In this document: in pieces, positions 45,327 to 56,200 of the stretch
Layout: each line of letters opens with the position of its first letter
How positions within the stretch are numbered: the stretch's first letter is position 1
Assembly: GCA_015478775.1 (NCBI GenBank)
Contig: JADMKP010000012.1
Coordinates: 186,001 to 250,000 of the forward strand
Direction: 5' to 3'
Source: Fermentimonas sp.
GTDB lineage: Bacteria > Bacteroidota > Bacteroidia > Bacteroidales > Dysgonomonadaceae
Length of the DNA stretch: 64,000 bases
Notes under the pieces: model-generated
What the model saw: the letters and a program-made list of their open reading frames with translations, nothing else
Told to the model about the DNA's origin: nothing
Database searches by the model: none
Program-made: the position numbers and the translations under genes

Positions 45327-47093
45327 ATGAGTACAATGAAAAAAATTATATATTTAATTACTTTCCTTTTTCTGTTGAGTAGTTGTGAGGATTTTCTAAA
45401 TTTTGACCCTCTTACTGACAAGACATCAGCAACTTTCCCATCAACAGAGGAAGAAGCGAAACAGATGATGGCAGGAATTTACACAACAATGAATAACGAG
45501 AGTCAGCAAACTGATATGAGTTATTTCTTTGTGATGGAAATTGCCAGTGATGAAAAATTGGGAGGCGGTGGTGTAAACGACAAGAAAGCTCAGGCTTATG
45601 AAGCTTTCATGTCTTCTGATACCGAAATGTTAGGACATAACTGGGAAACCACTTATGAAGGGATTCATCGTGCAAACTTTGCTATTGAAAAACTAACTCA
45701 GGCAAGTGAGCAAGAAAGTAGCTTTTTAAGTACTAACTTAAATAATCAGTATAGAGGAGAGGCTCATTTTTTGAGAGCATTCTTTTATCATCGTCTTGCT
45801 ACTCTTTATGGCAGTGTTCCGCTGAAGATTACATCTGAACTTACTGAGCTTGCAGGAGCAACCCCAGAAGAGATTTTCGCACAAATAGCTGCTGATCTGA
45901 AAACAGCAATTGAACTACTTCCATCAACTGGATATTCAAGTACTGAAGAAGGACGTGTAACTAAATGGGCAGCTCAGGCAATGATGGCAAGAGTGTGGTT
46001 GTTTTACACTGGTTTTTATCAGAAGGCCGATTTACCTTTGGCCGATGGTGGTAGCGTAAGTAAAGCAGAAGTTATTACTTGGCTAACAGATTGTGTAACT
46101 AATAGTGGACACAGTTTAGTAGGCGATTTTCACGAATTATGGCCCTATACTAATTCACTTACTATTGGTGATTACGAATATATTCAGGATTATATGTCCG
46201 AAACCGGTAAAGATCTTAAATATGCAAGTGATAATGGAGCCAGAAGCCCTGAAACTCTTTTTGCTTTAAAGTTTTCCAACTTCGCAGGATGGGGAATTGA
46301 TAGAGGTTATGGAAATATGTATCAGCTCTTCTTTGCGTTAAGAGGGCTTCAGAATGTTGCTAATACATTTCCTTATGCCGGAGGATGGGGACAAGGTAAC
46401 TCAATACCAAAGCCAATGGTTGATGAATGGAGTGCTGATGAACCAGGCGATCCACGTTTAGGAGCATCGGTACTGGTTATAGATGAGGAACTTCCAAATT
46501 ATGCAATAGGTCAGTGGGACTTTGTTATGGAAAGTAACTGGTGGGGTAAAAAGTATAATGGTGTAGCTGTTAGAGTGCCAGAGGGCAGTGGATTCAAATA
46601 CCATAACGACTACAGTGTTATTATGTATGGAAATCAAGATAACCAACAGCTGTCACATGGCGACGATTTAATTTTCATTCGTTTTGCAGATGTACTTTTA
46701 ATGTTATCAGAGTTGACAGAAGATGCTCAGTATATGAACCGGGTAAGAGCTAGAGCTGGACTTGATCCTAAACCTTATTCAGTTGATAATATTAGAAAAG
46801 AGCGTAGATATGAACTGGCTTTTGAAGGCTTGAGATGGAATGATATGAGACGTTATGGCGATGCTTATGCCAAAGCTGCTCTTGAAAAACAGGTTGGTGC
46901 TCCTATATTAAATTATGGTGCTGCTGATACTCACAAGAGTTTGAATTCTAAAGGATATAGTGCAAGATATGACGAAACAAAAGGATTCTTCCCAATTCCA
47001 CAATCGCAGATAAATTTATCTGATGGATTGCTAGAACAGGTAGAAGGATATAAAGATGGTCAGGGTGGTATTTACCCAGGTTGGAGTAATTAA
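45327..47093 (+). CDS. SusD/RagB-family outer-membrane lipoprotein (3-keto-sugar locus)
   Basis: A 588-residue lipoprotein with lipobox Cys20 ('LLSSC') and the SusD opening 'CEDFLNFDPLTDKTSATFPS'. The TPR scaffold includes 'RGEAHFLRAFFYHRLATLYG', and the C terminus has 'IRKERRYELAFEGLRWNDMR', a SusD hallmark. It partners the SusC encoded 11 bases upstream as a lid that captures the ligand. A terminator-like hairpin follows. Confidence 0.94.
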   Translation: MSTMKKIIYLITFLFLLSSCEDFLNFDPLTDKTSATFPSTEEEAKQMMAGIYTTMNNESQQTDMSYFFVMEIASDEKLGGGGVNDKKAQAYEAFMSSDTEMLGHNWETTYEGIHRANFAIEKLTQASEQESSFLSTNLNNQYRGEAHFLRAFFYHRLATLYGSVPLKITSELTELAGATPEEIFAQIAADLKTAIELLPSTGYSSTEEGRVTKWAAQAMMARVWLFYTGFYQKADLPLADGGSVSKAEVITWLTDCVTNSGHSLVGDFHELWPYTNSLTIGDYEYIQDYMSETGKDLKYASDNGARSPETLFALKFSNFAGWGIDRGYGNMYQLFFALRGLQNVANTFPYAGGWGQGNSIPKPMVDEWSADEPGDPRLGASVLVIDEELPNYAIGQWDFVMESNWWGKKYNGVAVRVPEGSGFKYHNDYSVIMYGNQDNQQLSHGDDLIFIRFADVLLMLSELTEDAQYMNRVRARAGLDPKPYSVDNIRKERRYELAFEGLRWNDMRRYGDAYAKAALEKQVGAPILNYGAADTHKSLNSKGYSARYDETKGFFPIPQSQINLSDGLLEQVEGYKDGQGGIYPGWSN

Positions 47094-47129
47094 TTTTAGG
47101 TTTTTCTTCTTTTTTATTTAGTGGTTTTT

Positions 47130-47176
47130 TCTGTGAAGGGGCTGTTGACAAACGGCAGCACTTTCACAGATTTTTT
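47130..47176 (+). terminator. Rho-independent terminator after the second susD
   Basis: TCTGTGAA (47130-47137) pairs with TTCACAGA (47163-47170), with a further GCTG/CAGC inner stem (47141-47144, 47155-47158), and is followed directly by six T. It would end or dampen transcription between susD and the downstream catabolic genes. Confidence 0.75.
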
Positions 47177-47273
47177 ATTTTAGTTAGATATGCTTTTACT
47201 TTAAATAAAATTATCGTATTTTTAGCCTTTATTCTTTATATATATTACCATTTACTAATAAAACTACATTACT

Positions 47274-48266
47274 ATGCCACGATTAGTCACTTTATATTCA
47301 CTTCAATGGGGAGATTTATCACTTGAAGAAGTTTGTATCAAGGCAAAAGAATTTGGATATGATGGTATTGAAATTGGTTTGCCCGATCACCTCGACGTAA
47401 GACAAAAGGATCCATCGTATTATCAAGGAATTAAAGATCTGTTAAAAAAGTATGGAATGGAGCTACGCACTATTTCATCACACTTAGTAGGTCAGGCGGT
47501 ATGTGACCAGATTGATGAACGACATAAAAGTATACTTCCTGATTATATTTGGGGCGATGGTAATCCTGAAGGTGTACGTACACGCGCTGCAGAGGAGCTA
47601 ATTCTTACAGCTAAAGCTGCTAAAGAACTTGGAGTTGATACCGTAGTGGGTTTTACAGGAAGTCCGGTTTGGCATCTACTTTACTCTTTCCCACCTTTCC
47701 CTCAAACTGTTATAGATGAAGGGTATAAAGAGTTTGCGAGACGATTTATCCCTGTTCTAGATGAATTTCAGAAACTTGGAGTAAAATTTGCACTTGAAGT
47801 TCATCCAACAGAGATTGCTTTTGACACATTTTCAGCTCGTAGGGCTTTAGATGCTTTAGATAATCATCCTGCATTTGGCTTCAACTATGACCCCAGTCAC
47901 TTGGGATATCAAGGAGTTGATTATGTTGATTTTATATATCATTTTTATGATCGCATTTATCATGTTCACATGAAAGATGTGTACTGGAGCGATACACCAA
48001 AGCAAGTTGGTGTTTTTGGAGGACACGTGCCATTTGGTGACCCTCGCCGTTTCTGGAATTTTAGAAGTGTTGGAAGAGGCAAAATTAATTTTGAAGAGAT
48101 CATACGTGCATTAAACACCATTGGTTATAATGGTCCTCTCTCTATTGAATGGGAAGACAGTGCGATGGATAGAGAACAGGGTGCAAGAGAATCGTGCGAG
48201 TTTACAAAGCGTATCGACTTCAGTACATCGGATCACGCATTTGATGCTTTCTTTTCCAAAGACTAG
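47274..48266 (+). CDS. Sugar phosphate isomerase/epimerase (xylose isomerase-like TIM barrel)
   Basis: A 330-residue cytoplasmic TIM-barrel protein of the AP-endonuclease-2/xylose-isomerase-like group. Likely metal ligands fall in the usual order: E175 ('LEVHPTEIAFD'), D206 ('NYDPSHLGYQ'), H232 ('YHVHMKDVYW') and E292 ('LSIEWED'). In 3-keto-glycoside loci such as the B. thetaiotaomicron BT2156-BT2160 region, proteins of this family accompany Gfo/Idh oxidoreductases and act on keto-sugars. No signal peptide is seen. The next gene, an oxidoreductase without a signal, is 53 bases away, so these two form the probable cytoplasmic part of the pathway. Confidence 0.85.
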   Translation: MPRLVTLYSLQWGDLSLEEVCIKAKEFGYDGIEIGLPDHLDVRQKDPSYYQGIKDLLKKYGMELRTISSHLVGQAVCDQIDERHKSILPDYIWGDGNPEGVRTRAAEELILTAKAAKELGVDTVVGFTGSPVWHLLYSFPPFPQTVIDEGYKEFARRFIPVLDEFQKLGVKFALEVHPTEIAFDTFSARRALDALDNHPAFGFNYDPSHLGYQGVDYVDFIYHFYDRIYHVHMKDVYWSDTPKQVGVFGGHVPFGDPRRFWNFRSVGRGKINFEEIIRALNTIGYNGPLSIEWEDSAMDREQGARESCEFTKRIDFSTSDHAFDAFFSKD

Positions 48267-48319
48267 TATAGCTGCCTTAATTTAGAATCATATATTTATA
48301 ATATTATTAAATCAATAAA

Positions 48320-49483
48320 ATGAAACAAAGAAAACTTAGAATGGGTATTATTGGTGGTGGCATAACAGGCTTCATTGGTGCTATCCATATCCGTTCGGCA
48401 ATAATGGAGAATATGATTGATTTGGTTTGTGGATGTTTCAGTTCAAAACCTGAAGTGTCTATAGAATCGGGACGTAGATGGTATTTACCCGATAACCGGA
48501 TATATAGTTCGTATCATGAAATGTTTGAAAAAGAAATGCAACTGCCGGAAGGAGAGCGCATGGATTTCGTGGCAATTGTAACTCCAAACCATTTACATTT
48601 TGAACCTGCCATGATGGCGTTAGAAAGGGGAATGCACGTAGTATTGGATAAGCCTATGACTTTTTCACTTGAAGAGGCAAAATTGCTTAAGGTGAAGGTG
48701 GAGGAGACTGGTCTTGTTCTTGCATTGACTCACGTGTATTCAGGTTATCCAGCTGTTAAGGAGATGAAATCAAGAATAGCAAATGGTGATATTGGTAAGC
48801 TGAGACGCGTTTATGTTGAATATCCACAAGGTTGGCTTTCGGAAAGAATTGAGCTGCAGAGTGGGAATAATGCAGGTTGGAGAACTAATCGTGCATACTC
48901 GGGTAAAGCAGGATCTATGGGAGATATCGGTACGCACGCATGGCATTTGTGTGAATACGTTACTGGATTAAAAGTTACTGAATTATGCGCCGAGTTAAAT
49001 TCATTTGTGCCTGGTAGAGAAATTGATGACGATGGTACAGCCATGATGAGAATGGAAAATGGTGTTAAGGCATTGCTTTCTGCGTCTCAGATTGCAATTG
49101 GAGAAGCAAACAGTTTTAATATAAGAGTTTATGGTGAAAAGGGAGGATTTAGATGGAAACAGATGAATCCCAACGAATTATATGTGCTGACAAGTGATAA
49201 AGAACAAATTCAACATATTGGAAATAACACTAATCTAGGCCAAATGGCTTCTTGGAATACCAGAACTCCTGCCGGACATCCTGAAGGTTTTTTAGAGGCA
49301 TTTGCTAATATCTATAGAAATTTTGCACATACGGTTACGACAAAAATGAATGGTGAAGAACCAACTGCCGAAATGCTTGATTTCCCTAACGTTCTTGACG
49401 GAGTGAGAGGGATGCAATTTATTGAAACCGTTGTAAAATCGGGTTGGAGTGATAATGAAAAATGGACCAGTTGGGTGGATTGA
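48320..49483 (+). CDS. Gfo/Idh/MocA-family oxidoreductase, cytoplasmic
   Basis: A 387-residue NAD(P)-dependent sugar oxidoreductase. The Rossmann start 'MGIIGGGITGFIGAIHIRSA' lies at the very N terminus with no export signal. The 'AIVTPNHLHFEPAMMALERG' strand and catalytic-lysine motif 'DKPMTFSLEEA' follow. The C-terminal domain has 'GSMGDIGTHAWHLCEYVTG', containing the family Asp/His pair. It probably oxidises or reduces C3 of a hexose unit; being cytoplasmic, it is the best candidate for reducing 3-keto-glucose back to glucose (inference). It lies 16 bases before a second oxidoreductase gene. Confidence 0.87.
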   Translation: MKQRKLRMGIIGGGITGFIGAIHIRSAIMENMIDLVCGCFSSKPEVSIESGRRWYLPDNRIYSSYHEMFEKEMQLPEGERMDFVAIVTPNHLHFEPAMMALERGMHVVLDKPMTFSLEEAKLLKVKVEETGLVLALTHVYSGYPAVKEMKSRIANGDIGKLRRVYVEYPQGWLSERIELQSGNNAGWRTNRAYSGKAGSMGDIGTHAWHLCEYVTGLKVTELCAELNSFVPGREIDDDGTAMMRMENGVKALLSASQIAIGEANSFNIRVYGEKGGFRWKQMNPNELYVLTSDKEQIQHIGNNTNLGQMASWNTRTPAGHPEGFLEAFANIYRNFAHTVTTKMNGEEPTAEMLDFPNVLDGVRGMQFIETVVKSGWSDNEKWTSWVD

Positions 49484-49499
49484 TAAATAATTAAATTGT

Positions 49500-50846
49500 A
49501 TGAAACGTAGAGATTTTTTAACTAATAGTGCATTAATAGGTACTGCAGCAATGATTCCGGGAATTTCAACTTCCTGTTCTGGGGCTAAAAAAGATTCAAA
49601 GAAGTTTACAAATGAAGAACTTGGTATGTATTCATTCGTAAATATTGCTCCTGATGGTGCGCCTTTAAAAGCGGCACTAATTGGTTGTGGTGATAGGGGA
49701 ACAGGTGCTGCTTGTCAGTTTATTGAAGCGGGACCAAATGTGTCAATTGTAGCTTTGGCAGATGTTTTTACCGACAGAATGGATGGTTGTAGAAAAACAC
49801 TTACCGAAAAGTTTAATAATGAAGTTGACGATAATATGTGTTTTATAGGTTTTGATGCCTATAAGAAGATAATGGAGCTGAGTGATGTTGATATTGTTCT
49901 TTTATGTACGCCAACTCATTTCAGGCCTGAACATTTTAAAGCAGCTGTTGAAGCAGGCAAACATGTTTTCATGGAGAAGCCATGTGCTGTTGATCCTGTG
50001 GGAATTCGTACTGTTATTGCTTCCTCAAAGGTTGCTGATTCTAAAGGACTAACTGTTATAACCGGTAATCAGAGAAGACACCGACGTGATTACTGGGAGG
50101 CTTATGCTCAATTAAAAAATGGATTGATAGGGGAAGTTGTTTCTGCTACTTCTCATTGGAACCAGGGTGCATGGTGGAATAAGCGTCAACTTCCTGAGTG
50201 GAATGACATGGAGTACTGTATTCGCAATTGGTTTAATATTAAATGGCTTAGCGGTGATCATATTCTCGATCAGGGAATACACAACATTGATGTAGTTACT
50301 TGGTTTATGGACGAAATGCCGATCAAAGCTGTTGGATATGGAGGGAGTGCACGAAGACTTACTGGTGACATATTTGATTTCTTCAGTGTTGATTATACTT
50401 ATAATAACAATAAGAGAATGCTTCATACAGCCAGGCAAATTGATGGGTGCGATGGTAATGTATCTGAACATTTATTGGGTACCAAAGGCACTGCACAGTT
50501 GAACGATAATGGAGAGATTAAATTTTTGGACTGGGAAGGAAATTTATTGTGGGAGTATGATTATGAAAAAAACCCTGTAAATAATCCTTATGTTCAAGAA
50601 CATATACATTTAATTGAGTCTGTGAGATTGAATAAAAAAATAAATCAAGCCGAGAGTCTGGCCTATTCAAATATGGTTGCTATATTAGGTAGAGAATCTG
50701 CGTATACCGGAAAAGCAATTAGCTGGGATGAAATTATGGCTTCTCAATTAAGGTATGGCCCCGAAATATATGAGATGGGACCACTTCCTGATTATCGTGA
50801 AAGAGTAGTTCCAATACCTGGCAGAGATCCGTCAGGTTCATATTGA
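49500..50846 (+). CDS. Gfo/Idh/MocA-family oxidoreductase, Tat-exported lipoprotein
   Basis: A 448-residue oxidoreductase whose N terminus 'MKRRDFLTNSALIGTAAMIP' is a twin-arginine signal that ends in a lipobox-like 'ISTSC' (Cys26). The enzyme is therefore probably folded with its nicotinamide cofactor and then anchored outside the cytoplasm. The Rossmann motif is 'AALIGCGDRGTGAACQF', the catalytic motif 'MEKPCAVDPVG' and the C-terminal 'GDHILDQGIHNIDVVTWFMD'. Exported Gfo/Idh proteins such as glucose-fructose oxidoreductase hold their cofactor tightly and cycle it between two sugars. A role in C3 oxidation of incoming glycosides is inferred from the locus. Confidence 0.87.
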   Translation: MKRRDFLTNSALIGTAAMIPGISTSCSGAKKDSKKFTNEELGMYSFVNIAPDGAPLKAALIGCGDRGTGAACQFIEAGPNVSIVALADVFTDRMDGCRKTLTEKFNNEVDDNMCFIGFDAYKKIMELSDVDIVLLCTPTHFRPEHFKAAVEAGKHVFMEKPCAVDPVGIRTVIASSKVADSKGLTVITGNQRRHRRDYWEAYAQLKNGLIGEVVSATSHWNQGAWWNKRQLPEWNDMEYCIRNWFNIKWLSGDHILDQGIHNIDVVTWFMDEMPIKAVGYGGSARRLTGDIFDFFSVDYTYNNNKRMLHTARQIDGCDGNVSEHLLGTKGTAQLNDNGEIKFLDWEGNLLWEYDYEKNPVNNPYVQEHIHLIESVRLNKKINQAESLAYSNMVAILGRESAYTGKAISWDEIMASQLRYGPEIYEMGPLPDYRERVVPIPGRDPSGSY

Positions 50847-50888
50847 TTAAATTCTAATTAAAATATTATTAAAATAATACATTGTTAT

Positions 50889-52235
50889 ATGGAAAATAAA
50901 TCTAATAAGGTAACTAGAAGAAAGTTTTTGGGATTGTCGGCTTTAGGGCTTACAGGCTTAACTATTTTGCCTAGCTGGACAATAAATGGTGTTAGAATTG
51001 CGCCTAGTGATAGAATCACAATGGGTTTTATCGGACTAGGAAGACAAGCTGTTAGTGACTTTCATTCATTCGCACAATGCCCGGGTGTACAGGTTGTTGC
51101 AGGGAGTGATGTGGATTCTATAAAACGTGATCGATTTAATAGAATAGTAAATAAATGGCAGGGTAGCATCAATATCCCAACTCAATGTGAGTCTTATGAG
51201 TTTTATGAAGATATGCTTACAAGGAAGGATATTGATGCAGTTTCAATTGCTACACCCGACCATTGGCATGCTCTTGGAGCAATTCATGCATGTCAGTCGG
51301 GCAAGGATGTTTATTGCCAGAAACCATTGTCTTACACAATATCTGAAAGTTTGGCAATGGTGGAGGCTGCCAGAAAAAATAAACGTGTATTCCAGGTAGG
51401 AAGTCAACAACGCTCTAGCCCAGAGTTTCAGAAAGCAGTGTCTTTAGTTCAAGAAGGTAAGATAGGTCATATAGAAAAAGTGTATGTACGTGTTGGAGAA
51501 CCTCCCGCACCTTTTAGTTTGCCAGAAGAACCAGTGCCATCTAATCTTAATTTCAGAGCTTGGTTAGGGCCACTTAATAGTGCTAAAGTGCATTATAACT
51601 CAACCATGTGTCCTGCTATTGCTCCTCCCGATTATCAAGAAAAAGGTGAATGGGCAACGTGGCGATATTATCAAGAAACTGGCAATGGTTATACAGGCGA
51701 TTGGGGTGCTCATCATTTTGATATAGCTCAATGGGCTTTGGGATTGGATGGTTCTGCTCCGGTTGAGTATATTCCTGCAGGTTACAATGGTACTGAATAC
51801 ACTACAGTGAAGTATGCAAATGGTATAGTTATGACTGAACAGCCGTTTAGGGAAGATGATATTCATGCAAAAGGAATTCAGTTTATTGGCACAGATGGTT
51901 GGATTAAAGTTGCACGTGGATATATTGAGTGTTCTGATCCTTCTCTTCTTGAGAAATCGGAGAAAGAAATTGAAGCAGGAGCATTTGAGGTAAGTGCACC
52001 ACATATGCAGAATTTTCTTGATTCTATGAGAACACGTCTCAACCCAATTGCTCCTGTGGAGGCTGGTTGCAGTACTAACATTTTGTGTTGTTTAATTAAC
52101 ATTGCTACTGAGCTTAAACGCCCGGTTAAATGGAATCCTGCGACTTTAAGTTTTGAGGATGATAAAGAGGCAGAAGCACACAGATTGTACTGGTATGATT
52201 ACAGACAACCATATAAATTACCATATTGGCAGTAA
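50889..52235 (+). CDS. Gfo/Idh/MocA-family oxidoreductase, Tat-exported
   Basis: A 448-residue oxidoreductase with a twin-arginine signal ('VTRRKFLGLSALGLTGL'). The Rossmann motif is 'MGFIGLGRQAVSDFHSF', followed by 'SIATPDHWHALGAIHACQSG'. The catalytic segment reads 'CQKPLSY': the usual Glu before Lys-Pro is Gln, while the Lys is kept. The C-terminal domain has 'NGYTGDWGAHHFDIAQWALG'. It is one of four exported paralogues in the locus; low mutual similarity outside motifs suggests different sugars or anomers. It lies 42 bases after the previous gene and 34 before the ThuA-like gene. Confidence 0.87.
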   Translation: MENKSNKVTRRKFLGLSALGLTGLTILPSWTINGVRIAPSDRITMGFIGLGRQAVSDFHSFAQCPGVQVVAGSDVDSIKRDRFNRIVNKWQGSINIPTQCESYEFYEDMLTRKDIDAVSIATPDHWHALGAIHACQSGKDVYCQKPLSYTISESLAMVEAARKNKRVFQVGSQQRSSPEFQKAVSLVQEGKIGHIEKVYVRVGEPPAPFSLPEEPVPSNLNFRAWLGPLNSAKVHYNSTMCPAIAPPDYQEKGEWATWRYYQETGNGYTGDWGAHHFDIAQWALGLDGSAPVEYIPAGYNGTEYTTVKYANGIVMTEQPFREDDIHAKGIQFIGTDGWIKVARGYIECSDPSLLEKSEKEIEAGAFEVSAPHMQNFLDSMRTRLNPIAPVEAGCSTNILCCLINIATELKRPVKWNPATLSFEDDKEAEAHRLYWYDYRQPYKLPYWQ

Positions 52236-52269
52236 TCAAATATTATAATTTACTTATTGAATTAATTTT

Positions 52270-53067
52270 ATGATTGTGAAAAAAAGAATATTAATAAACT
52301 TCTCTCTCTTAATTATGGTCCTTTCTATATCTACTTCAATTAATGCACAAAAGTCCGACAGTCCTTTAAAAGACAAGAAAGTTTTGTTTGTATATGGCGG
52401 ATGGGATGGTCATGAACCAGAATTAACCAGAGATATTTTTGTTCCCTGGATGAAGTCTGAAGGTGCAGAGGTATATGTTAGCGATAATTTGGATAGTTAT
52501 ACAGATACTACTTTGATGAATAGTTTGGATCTGATAGTTCAGATTTGGACCATGGGTCAGATCACAAATGAACAGGAGAAAGGCTTGCTTCAAACTGTTA
52601 GAAGGGGCGTTGGACTTGCCGGCTGGCATGGTGGTATTGGAGATGCTTTTAGAAATAATGTGGAATTTCAATTTATGGTGGGAGGTCAATGGGTTGCACA
52701 TCCGGGAAATGTTATTGATTATGATGTTAATATTATAGATCATGATGATAAAGTAACAAAAGGATTGAGCGATTTTCATATGAATTCCGAACAATACTAT
52801 ATGCATGTGGATCCTAATGTAAAAGTATTAGCAACAACTACTTTTAGCGGCGAGCATGCTTCTTGGATAGAAGGAAGCATTGTACCTGTTGTTTGGAAAA
52901 AGATGTATGGTAAAGGTCGTGTATTTTATTCTTCACTTGGTCATGTTGCCAAAGATTTTGAAGTTCCAGAAGCTTTGGAGATAATGAAACGAGGTATAAG
53001 ATGGTCGGCAGTGAGCTTGTATGAAGAACCAGAAGTTTGGTTAAGCCCAATTTACTCAAAAAAGTAA
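52270..53067 (+). CDS. ThuA-like domain protein, exported
   Basis: A 265-residue protein with a Sec signal peptide (about 1-27, 'SISTSINAQ'). It carries the ThuA-like glutamine-amidotransferase-type fold: '[18 protein letters not shown]', '[15 protein letters not shown]', '[12 protein letters not shown]' and '[20 protein letters not shown]'. ThuA is encoded with the oxidoreductase ThuB in rhizobial trehalose and sucrose use, a pathway via 3-keto-disaccharides; its exact chemistry remains unclear. Here it is the last gene of the plus-strand set, which supports a 3-keto-sugar role. Its final codons are repeated just after the stop. Confidence 0.88.
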   Translation: MIVKKRILINFSLLIMVLSISTSINAQKSDSPLKDKKVLFVYGGWDGHEPELTRDIFVPWMKSEGAEVYVSDNLDSYTDTTLMNSLDLIVQIWTMGQITNEQEKGLLQTVRRGVGLAGWHGGIGDAFRNNVEFQFMVGGQWVAHPGNVIDYDVNIIDHDDKVTKGLSDFHMNSEQYYMHVDPNVKVLATTTFSGEHASWIEGSIVPVVWKKMYGKGRVFYSSLGHVAKDFEVPEALEIMKRGIRWSAVSLYEEPEVWLSPIYSKK

Positions 53068-53086
53068 TATTTACTCAAAAAGTAAT
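53050..53086 (+). repeat. Tandem duplication across the thuA-like stop codon
   Basis: ATTTACTCAAAAAAGTAAT (53050-53068) is repeated at 53069-53086 with one A fewer. The first copy contains the stop codon. Related GTAAT and ATTAC words recur to about 53180. It looks like replication slippage. Confidence 0.7.
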
Positions 53087-53193
53087 ATGAGTAATCGAAT
53101 AATTTAAAAGTAACAATAGTAATTGACAAATATAAAATTACAAGAGTAGTTATTTATTTACAATTACATGAGTAATTGGTTGATTTAAAAGAG

Positions 53194-53229
53194 AAGCGGG
53201 AAGAGAAACATTTAGTTTTATTCCCGCTT
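53194..53229. terminator. Bidirectional terminator hairpin between convergent gene sets
   Basis: AAGCGGGAA (53194-53202) pairs perfectly with TTCCCGCTT (53221-53229) around an 18-base loop. On the minus strand four T follow closely; on the plus strand the tail is weak. It lies between the thuA-like and DUF1080 stops. Confidence 0.6.
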
Positions 53230-53252
53230 TATAATACTAGAATTAAATCTTA

Positions 53253-56200
53253 CTATAACTCTTTAATGCGAATGTTTTTGAATTTAACTTTTGAACCATG
53301 CCCAAGGAAACCTATATGACCAGATTCGTTAAGTAAACCAGGGTGCTCAAGTCCATCAATTGTTCCATTTTTTGATGCTTCTCTAGGATTACCCTCTAGG
53401 ATAGTGATGCCGTTAAGTATGACTTTTATGTTATCACCATCAGCAATCACTTCTTGATAATTCCATTCACCTAACGGTTTTAGTGCTCCTCTTTTTGCAG
53501 GGATTACACCATAAACCGACCCATGATATTGATGATCTTGAAGGTCGGCATAAATAGCTGCATCATTATCTAAAATCTGTAATTCCATACCTACATAAGC
53601 AGCATCTCCCTCAATTGGAGTACGAATACCTAATCCATTATTAGCACCAGAGGTAAGCATAAATTCAAATCTGAGGTTGAAATTGTCAAACTCATCATTA
53701 GTATATAAGTTGCCACCAGAACCTGTTTTTGGAGGGTAAAGTACTAAATTGCCACTCTCAACAGTATAATCTCTCTTGTTGCCTATCCATTCATCAAGAT
53801 TAGATCCATCAAAAAGGATGCGGAAGCCTTCTTTTCTCTCTTCTACAGACAAATTATAGGGTTCGGGACGAGGGATTTCTTTAATATAGATATCTCTGTA
53901 TGCAACTTTGCTGCCATGGGCTTGAAGCTCTATTTGCTCAACTGGGAAAATAGACTGGTTTCTATTCCAGTAATTATCCAGAATAACATTGTCAGTAACC
54001 AGTTGTCCGTTCAACCAAACAGAAACTCTTTCTCCGATCATTGTAATTTTGAAGGTATTCCAATCGCCTACTCTCTGATCGGCAACTTTAAGAGGTTTAC
54101 TTGGGTTCTGCTGATTGTTATATAAACCACCTGAACCTACTTGAGCACCAACATCTACACGTGCTGTATCCCAAATTTGTACTTGGGGCGTCCCACGTAG
54201 ATAAAGACCTGCATCGGGTTCAGGACCTGGATATAATTTCCAATCGATTAGTATCTCAAAATCTCCATAGAGTTTTTCAGTACAAAGATTATCAAAACCC
54301 TTTCCGTCAAAAACAATCATGCCATCCTCAACTTTCCAGTCGAGTGCCATTTGCTTGTCTGCTTTTACCTGAGCAGCTGCCAGCTCTCTAGCACTCATCT
54401 TAGCTCTTGTAATTGGATTGCCAACAAGCCCCTTCCATCCATCAAGGTTTTTGCCATTAAATAGTGATATATATCCACCTTTAGAAGAGTTTTCTGAAAG
54501 ATATTTGTTGATCGATTGGCGTTGATATCCAGCATCGGGATTTGTAAGTGTTTTGCTAACTTTATTTAGAATAGCTGTAGTTTCTTCACTTGCAAATGCG
54601 GTATTTGATAGTGCAATATTCATAGCCGCCAATGCTGCAGCTTCACTTACTGCTTTATCATTCATAAACTCAGAAACAAAAATCATTGCAGTGTATTGTC
54701 CGGTATTACCAATCAGATTTAGAATATTTATCTTTTGTGCATCGGTTTGAGCAAATTCCATTGCCTCACGAAGATAAAGATATTTAATTTCTGATGTCTG
54801 GTTAGACCTTCTAATAATATTGATAAGAGCATTGGTTACGTTTTCAAGCTCACTCTTATTGGTGGTATTTCTTGCAATATCTAGAACAGGATAAATTGCA
54901 TCAAATGAATTAACACTGGCTAATGCACTAAGTGCAGCATCACGGTTTGTGCCTATTTCATTATTGTATGCTTCTGATATCTGCTCGATGGCATCAGTGG
55001 AGCCAATATTTGCAAGGGCGCTATAATATAAGTGTTTCTTGTTTGATTTACTTATTCTTTCACTTACTAACTTTGTTTGCTCATCTTTAGATATGTTTTT
55101 CAAAGCAGCATTAACAGATGATTGAACAGCTGAGACATATTCAGTATCAGTTTGTTCTAAAAGTGTAAACATATCGTTAAGATTTTCGTCTTTAACAACA
55201 TATTTTAGCGTGTTGGCAGCAGCTGCTTTTACAGCTTTGTTATCGCTGAACATCTGGTTGTATACCAAACTGTATTGATCTTCTAGAATACGACTTGCTA
55301 TAAGTTCCATAATAGCTATTTTGCCAGCATCTCCACTATTATCGAAAACTGAAGCTAGAGTGTAAGATATATCACCATCGATGGTCATGAGAGCATTCTT
55401 GGCAAAAGTTACAGTTTCTTGGTCTCCACTTTTTAATAGTCCTGCTAAAGCAATAATTGCATCTTCACCTCCAATATGTGAAAGTGATTGAGTTGCTGCT
55501 TTAAGAACCATTTTGTTGTTTGAGTTTAAATAGGGAATTACAAGTGAAGCAGATCCTGTTGATTTGTTATTACCAAGCCAATATATAAGTGATGTTTGAA
55601 CATCCTGAGATTTATTGGATGAAATTGCTTTTTGAATTAACTCAACCGACTTCTTATCATTCTCAAAAGGATATGCATGAAGTACATTGGTTATATATTT
55701 CAAATTGCCATCTTTAATAACTCCTTTTAGAATTTTGGATGCATTTGCATTTGGTTGTTCTAATAGAATGTTGGTAGTTGCAATCTTTAGTTCATTTTTA
55801 TTTTGCTTTTTTGCTTTAGAAAGAATATAATTTGCTTCTTTCGCAACAGTTTTAGTCTCTGAAGATCCTAATCTACCTAGTAACTCAATATAATAACCTA
55901 AAGCATTGTTTTTGTGATAAGTTAAACCCACTTTTTCTGCAGCATTTTTTAATGGTTTTATCGAATCTTTTCCACCTAACTTAGCCAGTGCACTTAGAAG
56001 TACTCGCTCCATTTTACTTGATGGGTTATTACTTAACATATTAAGTAGAGCTGGTTCGGCTTTGCTAAATTTGATTTGTCCAAGTGCATTTACAAGATGC
56101 AGATTAATCTCCTCAGTATTGCTGGCATTAAGTCTGTTTAAAAGAGCATTGCCAGCATTCTCAGTGCCAATAGAAACTAATGCTGCGGCAGCCGCCCCAG

